A stretch of 64,000 nucleotides of DNA from Streptomyces silaceus (GTDB lineage Bacteria; Actinomycetota; Actinomycetes; Streptomycetales; Streptomycetaceae). The position numbers and the translations under genes were made by a program. This document shows positions 58,315 through 64,000 of this stretch, piece by piece. The notes under the pieces were generated by a model that saw only the letters and a list, made by a program, of their open reading frames with translations, was not told where the DNA came from and did no database searches. The first letter of the stretch is position 1. Each line of letters starts with the position of its first letter. The stretch lies in assembly GCF_001419745.1 (NCBI RefSeq), contig NZ_LIRJ01000004.1, forward strand, positions 1 to 64,000, in the 5' to 3' direction.

Positions 58315-59333
58315 CGGCGGGCCCCCGATCCGGGCTGCGCGACGGCCGGCCAACTGCTCGCCTGCTCCGCGTCGTCGATGACCTCGCCCTCGTACACGCC
58401 CTCGGCGTCCGGGCCCGGCTCGTCACCGCCCGGCTCGGGCTGCTTGCTCTCCTCGTCCTTCGCCGCCGCCATAGCCATGAGCTGCTTGGACAAGTCGTCG
58501 CTGCCCTTGGGAGCAACGTGGCCCGCCTTAGCTGCCTTGCGCCACACGTCGCGCACGTCATCGGAGGTGAGCGCGCCCTCGGCCTCGGCGAGGTAGTCGG
58601 GGCGCGGCGCCTCGATGGCCGCCCGCTGCCCGGCTGCCCCGGGGTTGAGCGCGGTCGCCGCGTTCACCGGCCCGGCCAGCGCCTGCCGCGGGGTGATACC
58701 GCGCAGCTCGACGACGACCACGGGGAACTTCTTCGTCTCCCCATTCGCGACCCGCTGACGGGGCTCGATGCGAAGATTCACCGGGATGAAGCCCTTGCCG
58801 TCCGTACCGGCGAGGACCATGTCGACCATGCCGCCCCACTCCTGCGCGGCATAGAAGCTGTGGGTCTCGGCCCGCCACATGCCCATGCCGGACAGGTCCG
58901 GCAGCATGACGTTCAGGCGCGACGTGGTCGAGCAGACGACGCCCTTCTTCTGCTGGTGCCAGTCCTCACCGAAGCGGGCCGCGCAGATGCAGGGCTGGCG
59001 GGTTAGGAGCTCGGTCTCGCCGTCGCAGCGGCGCTGGCAGCCGCCCTTGGACCACATCTCGTTGAACTGGTTGAGCGGGTCGCCCGGCGTGATGAGTGCC
59101 TCGATGGACGGGGACTTGGTGATGACGCGCCACTGGCTGATCGTCGAGTTGAGCGGCGACCACTGCTGCGGGGTGCCGCCCCACAGTTCGGCGGCCTTGC
59201 GGACGTGCTCCTCGCTGTGCGAGGTGACGACCCAGTTCGGGGAGCGCATCGGCCGGTTGCCGTCGGTGTAGCCGGTGCGCAGGCGGCCGTGCTCGGCGGC
59301 GCGCGCCTGGATGTTGCGGAGTCGGGCCCCCAT
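58311..59333 (-). CDS. phiC31 Gp3-like recombination directionality factor family protein
   Basis: 340 aa. Shows the family layout seen in phiC31/phiBT1 Gp3-like proteins: GRLRTGYTDGNRPMRSPNW, WGGTPQQW, TPGDPLNQFNEMWSKGGCQR, RCDG, ARFGEDWHQQKKGVVCSTTS, LNVMLPDLSGMGMWRAETHS and PVNLRIEPRQRV. Two Cys pairs suggest zinc. In phiC31 this protein turns the serine integrase toward excision; homologs also occur where they may serve replication. The C-terminal 80 residues are acidic and disordered. No serine integrase is in the window. Confidence 0.8.
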   Translation of the reverse strand: MGARLRNIQARAAEHGRLRTGYTDGNRPMRSPNWVVTSHSEEHVRKAAELWGGTPQQWSPLNSTISQWRVITKSPSIEALITPGDPLNQFNEMWSKGGCQRRCDGETELLTRQPCICAARFGEDWHQQKKGVVCSTTSRLNVMLPDLSGMGMWRAETHSFYAAQEWGGMVDMVLAGTDGKGFIPVNLRIEPRQRVANGETKKFPVVVVELRGITPRQALAGPVNAATALNPGAAGQRAAIEAPRPDYLAEAEGALTSDDVRDVWRKAAKAGHVAPKGSDDLSKQLMAMAAAKDEESKQPEPGGDEPGPDAEGVYEGEVIDDAEQASSWPAVAQPGSGARR

Positions 59334-59334
59334 G

Positions 59335-60168
59335 TCAGGCCACCTCCTTGGTAGTTCGCGCGACGTCTGCGGGTGCGATCAGCGCGGGGTACGAGGACTT
59401 CGCGGCGTGGAGCCAGCGGGTGTTTTCCAGCGCGCCACGGAACGCCCGGTGGGCACTGCGGCCGGCGGGCATCGGCACCAGCGCATGCGACGTCGCGCGG
59501 AGGTTAAGGACGCCGGTCCGCTCGATGCGGGGCATCGGCTGCTCGGTGTCGTCGGGGAGCAGGGCTGTCTCGGCGTAGCGGAGCGCGGCGAGCTGGAGGG
59601 TGTTCTCCGGGTACACCGACTTCGCGGGGCGGGTGGCCGACGACTTGTAGTCGATGAGCCACAGCTCCAGGCGCCGGGCCGGTCCGGTGGGCAGCCAGAT
59701 CATGAGGTCGGCCGTCCCGGCGTAGCCGAGGCGCCGGTGCACGACGGTGATCTCCGTCGCCTCGACGTGCTCGGCGGGGTCGACGCCCCACGACGCGAGC
59801 CACAGGTCGAACTGGTCGAGGTAGGGCGCGACTTCCGGGTCATCCGGGATCGGTGCGCCGAGGAGACGGGCCTCCGCCGCCGCATGGACACGGTCGCCGA
59901 GATCGGCAGCACGCTCGCGGACATCGGCGTGGACGGCCTTGATCTCCTTGGTGAGGGTCGCGCGGTCGCCGAGGAGGCGGCGGGCGATGGCCTTCCAGTC
60001 GTCGAAGATGTGCTCGACGGTGAGCTTCACACCCCACGGCACCAGGGCCATGGACTTGTTGACGGAGGTGTCGAGGACGTTGGTGACCGAGACGAGGTCC
60101 GGGCCCCCGGCGGGGTCGCTGTAGTAGCGGCCCCGCTCGGTCTGGCGTGCGTGCTTCGGGTTCGTCAT
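59335..60168 (-). CDS. RecB/Cas4-like PD-(D/E)XK exonuclease
   Basis: 277 aa from ATG 60168. The nuclease core has GYAGTADLMIWL (Asp) and LWLIDYKSS (Asp-x-Lys), the RecB/Cas4 motif, preceded by HVEATEITVVHRRLGY. N-terminal helical region contains VTNVLDTSVNKSMALVPWG. Most likely the element's recombination exonuclease; no Cas or CRISPR features nearby, and the iron-sulfur Cys of true Cas4 are missing. Confidence 0.85.
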   Translation of the reverse strand: MTNPKHARQTERGRYYSDPAGGPDLVSVTNVLDTSVNKSMALVPWGVKLTVEHIFDDWKAIARRLLGDRATLTKEIKAVHADVRERAADLGDRVHAAAEARLLGAPIPDDPEVAPYLDQFDLWLASWGVDPAEHVEATEITVVHRRLGYAGTADLMIWLPTGPARRLELWLIDYKSSATRPAKSVYPENTLQLAALRYAETALLPDDTEQPMPRIERTGVLNLRATSHALVPMPAGRSAHRAFRGALENTRWLHAAKSSYPALIAPADVARTTKEVA

Positions 60169-60464
60169 CGGCCCGTCTCCTGCCTCATGACGTGGCGCTC
60201 CCACGGGAGGCCGAACGGGCTGCTGAACTTGTCCGGCGTGACCGTGCCCAGCCGCATGCCGCACTGGCAGCAGCCGTGGAACTCGCAGTCGCCGTACTCG
60301 ACGACCAGGGCGTGACCACCCGCGAGGGTGGTCGGGAACTCGGGGTCCCCGGTCCCGGTGGAGGTCTGGGGTTCCTTGTCGGCCCGGCTCATCAGGGAGA
60401 CGGCGGCGTCTTCGCTGTAGCCGCCGCGCATCAGGGCGGCGAGGATCTCTGCGCGGGCACTCAC
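60165..60464 (-). CDS. Hypothetical protein with Cys cluster
   Basis: 99 aa from GTG 60464 (GTGA overlap). Helical start (ILAALMRGGYSEDAAVSLMS), then CEFHGCCQCGMRLG, a four-Cys/His cluster. Co-translated with the RecB-like gene. Function unknown. Confidence 0.65.
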   Translation of the reverse strand: MSARAEILAALMRGGYSEDAAVSLMSRADKEPQTSTGTGDPEFPTTLAGGHALVVEYGDCEFHGCCQCGMRLGTVTPDKFSSPFGLPWERHVMRQETGR

Positions 60465-60694
60465 GGGCGGCTGCCTTCCGTCGCGACGCCCACAAAGGGG
60501 CCGGTGATCGCTGCCCACGCGCGCCGCATCAGAGAATCCGCGGGCGCTGCGCTGGGCTGGTTGGCCGTGGCCGCAGCGACTGCGAGGGTGGCGTGCACCT
60601 GCGCCTCGGCGTAGATCTCGACGGTCTCGTCGTCCGTCTCCTGGGCGAGCTCGATAAGGCGTTCGGCTTCGCGGTAGTGCCAAGGGCCGGTCAT
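60461..60694 (-). CDS. Small helical hypothetical protein
   Basis: 77 aa from ATG 60694. MTGPWHYREAERLIELAQE then AEAQVHATLAVAAATANQPS; typical of the small GPWHYREAE-type actinophage proteins. Overlaps both neighbours. Function unknown. Confidence 0.68.
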   Translation of the reverse strand: MTGPWHYREAERLIELAQETDDETVEIYAEAQVHATLAVAAATANQPSAAPADSLMRRAWAAITGPFVGVATEGSRP

Positions 60695-61194
60695 GAGCGG
60701 CCGTCCTTCCGGGTGGCGAGGGTGTAGTGCTGGCCGGCGTCCGCGCTGTGCTTGCGCAGGTGCCCGCGCCGGTGCAGCTCGGCCAGGTCCCGCCGGGCGA
60801 CGTGCCGCATGGTGGGCCCGCCGGTGAGGCGGTAGAGGTCTTGGGCGCGGACCGTGGTCCAGCGCCCGCGCCATGTGCGGATCGCGTCGAGGAGCTGCTC
60901 CAGACGCCGTTCACGGGCCGGGTCGGGTTCGGGAGTGGCCTTCGCCGCCGAAGCGGTGGCCTTCTCCTCTACGCCCGGGGCGCCCGTGTCGACGAACTCG
61001 ACGTCGGGGTGCATGTAGTGCGCGGCCCAGACCGACCAGCCCCGCGCGTCGCCGAGCGTCTTGACCTCGGCGGCCATGCTCCGCAGCACTTCGTCGCGGT
61101 GAGCAGCGAGGAGGTCGCGGGCGATGGCGTTCGGCTCGGCTGAGTCGGCGTAGTAGACGCGGAGCGCGTGCTCGATGACGGTGCGGGCGCTCAT
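60691..61194 (-). CDS. Putative winged-helix protein
   Basis: 167 aa from ATG 61194. The first half (VIEHALRVYYADSAEPNAIA) is helical. The second half (WTTVRAQDLYRLTGGPTMRH then VARRDLAELHRRGHLRKH) has a winged-helix pattern, a possible DNA-binding unit. Overlaps both neighbours. Confidence 0.65.
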   Translation of the reverse strand: MSARTVIEHALRVYYADSAEPNAIARDLLAAHRDEVLRSMAAEVKTLGDARGWSVWAAHYMHPDVEFVDTGAPGVEEKATASAAKATPEPDPARERRLEQLLDAIRTWRGRWTTVRAQDLYRLTGGPTMRHVARRDLAELHRRGHLRKHSADAGQHYTLATRKDGRS

Positions 61195-61580
61195 GCGGCA
61201 CCTGACAGGCAGCGCTTGCAGATTCGGTCGCCCTCGCCGACCTTCAGCGGGATTGCCTCGCCCTTCAGGTCGAAGTACACGCCGCACACCGACTGGTGGT
61301 TCGACATGCCGTCGTCCTCGACGACGCCGTACTCCGACCGAAGGTGCAACAGGCCTGTGGACGACCTGAGGTAGCGATCCGGACGGGTAACCAGCACGCG
61401 CTCGCGCGGGTGGCGGGGCGGAGCGAGCCGGACGATCCACGGGTCACCCTCCCGGGCGCCCATGACGACCTTCACATCGCCGACCACGATCGACGATCCG
61501 TTGGTGCGGACTTCGAACCCGGCCTGCTCGATCTCGTTCACCAGCGCGGTGAGGCGCTCGGCTTGCTCGCGGGCGCTCAT
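61191..61580 (-). CDS. Hypothetical protein with C-terminal Cys pair
   Basis: 129 aa from ATG 61580. Beta-rich middle (FEVRTNGSSIVVGDVKVVMG) and a C-terminal GDRICKRCLSG that could bind metal with an upstream Cys. Overlaps both neighbours. Function unknown. Confidence 0.65.
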   Translation of the reverse strand: MSAREQAERLTALVNEIEQAGFEVRTNGSSIVVGDVKVVMGAREGDPWIVRLAPPRHPRERVLVTRPDRYLRSSTGLLHLRSEYGVVEDDGMSNHQSVCGVYFDLKGEAIPLKVGEGDRICKRCLSGAA

Positions 61581-61954
61581 GCGGTGCGCCTCCGCTCCTG
61601 CGAAGGCACCGGACGCGGCGCCGTCAGCATCGCGAGCCGATCCCGCAGCCGCCCGACCTGCTCGCCGTACACCGGGATCACCCCGTCGTCCGCGACCTCC
61701 GCGAGGAGCCGGGCGACCTCGTCGTCCCGCTCGTGCGCGGCATGCGAGTCCGAGCCCTGCAGGGCGGCGGACCGCGCCAGCGCGGCGATGTCGCGCAGGT
61801 CGTCGAGGAGCTGCTCGCCGTCCTCGTCGGCCACCTGCGCGATGCCGAGGATCACGGCGGTGAGGTAGTGGGAGACGTCGAGGCCGACCCCGGTGGGGGT
61901 GGCGTCCACGCCGATGCGGAACGGCCCGTCGACGGGCGTGCGGTCGTCGCTCAT
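61577..61954 (-). CDS. Hypothetical acidic protein
   Basis: 125 aa from ATG 61954. Contains VSHYLTAVILGIAQVADEDG and a helical acidic centre; no motif. Part of the coupled small-gene run. Confidence 0.65.
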   Translation of the reverse strand: MSDDRTPVDGPFRIGVDATPTGVGLDVSHYLTAVILGIAQVADEDGEQLLDDLRDIAALARSAALQGSDSHAAHERDDEVARLLAEVADDGVIPVYGEQVGRLRDRLAMLTAPRPVPSQERRRTA

Positions 61955-62205
61955 CGGACGGCCCCCTTCGTGGTGGAGAGGCGGAGCAGGAGGAGGAGCG
62001 CCTTGACGGCGGCGAGCCGGGCCCGGTCGACCGCGTTCGCCGCGGTGAGGGCCGCCCGCTCCAGCACGGTGGACTCCCGGAGCCAGCGCGGTGTGAGGTG
62101 CTCGGCGTCGACGAGGAGGAGGAACGGCACCAGCGAGGCGCCGAAGACACCGACCGCGAGGGAGACGCAGGCGAGGACGTCGTGCGTCGTGGTCTGGTCG
62201 GCCAT
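61951..62205 (-). CDS. Small membrane protein with helical tail
   Basis: 84 aa from ATG 62205 (TGATG overlap). One hydrophobic helix, VLACVSLAVGVFGASLVPFL, then an Ala/Leu/Arg amphipathic tail. Function unknown. Confidence 0.65.
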   Translation of the reverse strand: MADQTTTHDVLACVSLAVGVFGASLVPFLLLVDAEHLTPRWLRESTVLERAALTAANAVDRARLAAVKALLLLLRLSTTKGAVR

Positions 62206-62840
62206 CACGCACCGCCCGTCGTGGGCTCGTCCGTGCGGAGGACCTGCGTGGGCGCGAGGAGCCGCGTCAGCTTGTCCGCCGACTCGACGGCCTGCGAGGA
62301 CCCACAGACGCGGCACGGCGCGCTCTCACCACCGTTGGCCACGAACCGCGCGGCGTCAGCGCCGTAGCAGCGAGTGCAGCTGGGCGAAGGTGCCACGTAC
62401 GCGGCGGCCTCCAGCTCGGCGACCCGAGCCCGCAACCGCTCCAACTTCACCTCACCGTCGAGCAGCCGCCGGAGCACCGGCCCCATCCGCTCGCCCATGT
62501 ACGAGGTGAGGTTCAGGCAGAACAGGTCTTCCCCCGTGGGGTGTTCGTGCTCGCGGCAGTCCCGGACAGACTTGGCCAGCGAGGCGAGCAGGCTCGTGCT
62601 CGCGGGCCGGACGTCGCCGAGCTGCTCAGCCAAAGTGTCCGGCTGCGGACCGACCGGCACCGGCAGCACATCCGCCGACCCGACGATCCCGTGCTCCGCG
62701 AGCTCCGCCTCCGTCGCCATCACGAACTCCGGGCAGGAGCACACGCCCTCAAGGGCGTACAGAGCGAGCCCGTCACGCGTCACCACGCGACGCGTCCACA
62801 CGAGGCCGTCCCTCGTGTTCACCACCAGCGGGGCGCTCAT
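62205..62840 (-). CDS. Hypothetical phage protein with zinc ribbon
   Basis: 211 aa. Starts with a beta unit including VVTRDGLALYALEGVCSCPEF, has a helical centre (LLRRLLDGEVKLERLRARVAEL) and a C-terminal CTRCYGADAARF then APCRVCGSS ribbon. Common in Streptomyces phage early regions; function unknown. ATGA overlap with the upstream gene. Confidence 0.7.
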   Translation of the reverse strand: MSAPLVVNTRDGLVWTRRVVTRDGLALYALEGVCSCPEFVMATEAELAEHGIVGSADVLPVPVGPQPDTLAEQLGDVRPASTSLLASLAKSVRDCREHEHPTGEDLFCLNLTSYMGERMGPVLRRLLDGEVKLERLRARVAELEAAAYVAPSPSCTRCYGADAARFVANGGESAPCRVCGSSQAVESADKLTRLLAPTQVLRTDEPTTGGA

Positions 62841-63187
62841 GCGACCACCGCCGCGAGGATGTACGCCATCACGATCTCGCCCATGGGCACCGGCACCGAC
62901 ACCCGCACGGGTACCGACGAGCCGTCACCGCGCTTGGGCGTCGTGGTGAGGAGCGTCCACAGCTCCAGGCCGTCACCGGCCGAGCTCACGTGGATCACAC
63001 CGCCCCGCGCCTGAAGCCACACGCCGAGGTCGTCGAGGTCGGCGACCATGACGAACACGGCCTCCGCCCTCGCGATCATCGTCGGGGCGGGTACGGGAAC
63101 GTAGTTCAGCATCGCCTCGACGGCGGCGCGGTTGTCACTGACCAGCTCGTATCCGCCGGTCTGCTGAGAGGTAGTCTCCGTGTTCAC
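62837..63187 (-). CDS. Hypothetical alpha/beta protein
   Basis: 116 aa. AVFVMVADLDDLGVWLQARG and VHVSSAGDGLELWTLLTTTP form a compact alpha/beta fold; hydrophobic end VMAYILAAVVA. First gene of the coupled run, 93 bases after the excisionase gene. Not recognised. Confidence 0.68.
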   Translation of the reverse strand: MNTETTSQQTGGYELVSDNRAAVEAMLNYVPVPAPTMIARAEAVFVMVADLDDLGVWLQARGGVIHVSSAGDGLELWTLLTTTPKRGDGSSVPVRVSVPVPMGEIVMAYILAAVVA

Positions 63188-63280
63188 GGTGACCTCATTT
63201 CTTCTGGTGGTGAGGCTCCGAGTCGTGGGGTCGCTCAGGCCGGGAAGTCGGAGCGGCCCTTCGGCGCGTTTAGGGATGGG

Positions 63281-63505
63281 TCAGGCGCTCGGGGTGAACT
63301 CGTCCTGCTTGGCGTGCCAGGCCTCGCACTTGGCGAGGGAGAAGCGGCGTCCGCGGCCCGCGAAGGGCTCGGTCGGCATCCCCGCTTCGATCCACCGGAG
63401 GACCTGCCAGTCGGAGACGCCGTAGTACGTCTCCAGTTCCTTCTGACTGAGCAGCGGGACGAGTCCGGCCGGGAGGTCGACGATGCGGTCACTCTTCTTC
63501 GGCAT
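63281..63505 (-). CDS. Excisionase-like HTH protein (MerR/Xis type)
   Basis: 74 aa. LSQKELETYYGVSDWQVLRW then IEAGMPTEPFAGRGRRFSLA is the HTH_17 excisionase/MerR-like fold: a helix-turn-helix and a wing. It could bend DNA for excision or regulate the early operon. Lies just below the repressor-like gene with a 17-base overlap. If it is Xis, its integrase should be close, beyond the right edge. Confidence 0.75.
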   Translation of the reverse strand: MPKKSDRIVDLPAGLVPLLSQKELETYYGVSDWQVLRWIEAGMPTEPFAGRGRRFSLAKCEAWHAKQDEFTPSA

Positions 63506-63803
63506 CAGACCTTGACCTTTCTACTGTCGTAGTCGATCGTGCGGGCATGGAAAAGAGGTCCTGGAGGGGGGCGTTCGTCCGCCGGTGCAAGGCCTCGGCG
63601 ACGAACCAGGCGGTGTGCAACTCGCACGTGTTGCGAGCGGTCTTGCCGCGCCCGGCGATGCGTCCGACGGTGGCGGGGCTGACGCCCCGGCCCGCCGGGT
63701 CGATCTCCTTGGTGGCCTCCGAGAGCTCAGGCCCGGTGAGGCCGGCCGCCGCCATGGCTTCCCTGAGTGGCTCGCCGTTGTGTTTGCGGCTGACTTTCGG
63801 CAT
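63489..63803 (-). CDS. Repressor-like HTH protein
   Basis: 104 aa from ATG 63803, which has CGAGG 7-8 bases upstream; a start at 63860 lacks a ribosome site. MPKVSRKHNGEPLREAMAAA, LTGPELSEATKE and VSPATVGRIAGRGKTARN form an XRE-like helix-turn-helix, followed by CELHTAWFVAEALHRRTNAP. Likely the immunity or early-control repressor. Divergent from the gene starting at 63953. Confidence 0.72.
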   Translation of the reverse strand: MPKVSRKHNGEPLREAMAAAGLTGPELSEATKEIDPAGRGVSPATVGRIAGRGKTARNTCELHTAWFVAEALHRRTNAPLQDLFSMPARSTTTVERSRSDAEEE

Positions 63804-63878
63804 GTGGACCTCGTGCCTGGTGGTGGTGTAGCTCACCGCGTCTTCGTGGTGATGCGACATTTCTACAGTCGAAGTCGA
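63518..63878 (-). promoter_or_regulatory. Paired operator-like 19-mers flanking the repressor gene
   Basis: TTTCTACTGTCGTAGTCGA (63518-63536) and TTTCTACAGTCGAAGTCGA (63860-63878) match at 17 of 19 positions. One lies just before the excisionase start, the other in the repressor/divergent promoter. Each holds a CTAC...GWAG symmetric core. A weaker CTTC...GAAG symmetry lies at about 63916-63933. Confidence 0.6.
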
Positions 63879-63952
63879 GTCGCGTCAACGGGTTCCGCCG
63901 AGTTTCGCCGAGCGACTTCCTAAATCGAAGAAGCGTTCTATTCTGGAGTCAT

Positions 63953-64000
63953 ATGCCTGCGTGCCGGGCGTGCGGCGGGGAGGCTGTGCGCTGCACGGGA
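63953..64000 (+). CDS. Partial zinc-finger-type protein, runs off the edge
   Basis: ATG 63953 with GGAG 7 bases upstream reads MPACRACGGEAVRCTG to the window end. The CxxC start suggests a small zinc protein. A -10-like TATTCT precedes it. Divergent from the repressor, so it may be the first rightward gene under lysogeny control. Confidence 0.55.
   Translation, partial: MPACRACGGEAVRCTG

Noticed and set aside
59335-60168. Possible CRISPR-Cas remnant (Cas4-like nuclease)
   Set aside because: No repeats, no other cas genes and no iron-sulfur Cys set; a phage RecB-like exonuclease is the better reading.

Overview
The window is high-GC actinobacterial DNA, almost certainly from a Streptomyces chromosome. 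Evidence is the codon bias, the frequent GTG starts and 4-base GTGA/ATGA gene overlaps, the stress-linked StiP/HAD pair, a WhiB-type regulator and the XRE-TPR/flavoprotein pair. All family names are read from sequence motifs, because no database search could be run.

Bases 1-7463 are ordinary chromosome: a StiP-family protein and a HAD hydrolase (+), an FmdB-type zinc ribbon (+), a 2-keto-3-deoxygluconate kinase / KDPG aldolase operon (-), a DUF4383 membrane protein, a membrane-anchored coiled-coil protein, a DUF4097-type lipoprotein and tRNA-Val(TAC). Everything after the tRNA, out to base 64000, reads as one large mobile element. It probably entered at the tRNA 3' end, and its far end lies outside the window.

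The element has four parts, almost all on the minus strand. (i) 8.1-12.1 kb: tRNA-proximal accessory and regulatory genes. (ii) 12.1-36.1 kb: a complete siphovirus-type late module. In transcription order this is small Cys-rich genes, small and large terminase, portal with a head-morphogenesis tail, ClpP-type protease, HK97-type capsid, connectors, tail proteins, G/GT tail chaperones with a -1 frameshift, tape measure, tip proteins, LysM amidase and holin. (iii) 36.1-46.1 kb: a Streptomyces-type conjugation module with an FtsK/TraB-like translocase, a membrane-tethered Mrr-like nuclease, a DUF2637/Spd-like protein, low-complexity proteins and several small membrane proteins. (iv) 46-64 kb: regulatory genes, an IS5-family insertion, a long run of small overlapping genes, and a replication/recombination set. 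That set holds a MazG-like protein, a DnaB/RepA-like helicase with an iteron array inside its gene, WhiB, a RuvC-like nuclease, a DEDDh exonuclease, a phiC31 Gp3-like directionality factor and a RecB/Cas4-like nuclease. It ends with an excisionase-like HTH protein and a repressor-like HTH gene, which face a divergent gene running off the edge.

The main point of interest is the joining of a full phage particle module to a full plasmid transfer module in one integrated element, a phage-plasmid or prophage/AICE hybrid. Phage-plasmid precedents are known in Streptomyces (pZL12). The details here look worth following up: candidate DNA-level motif arrays (CGTGGCGCC near the translocase, ACGTTTCC repeats in the helicase gene), two kinds of directionality factor, and three large operator-like palindromes. 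No integrase, relaxase or attR was found in the window.
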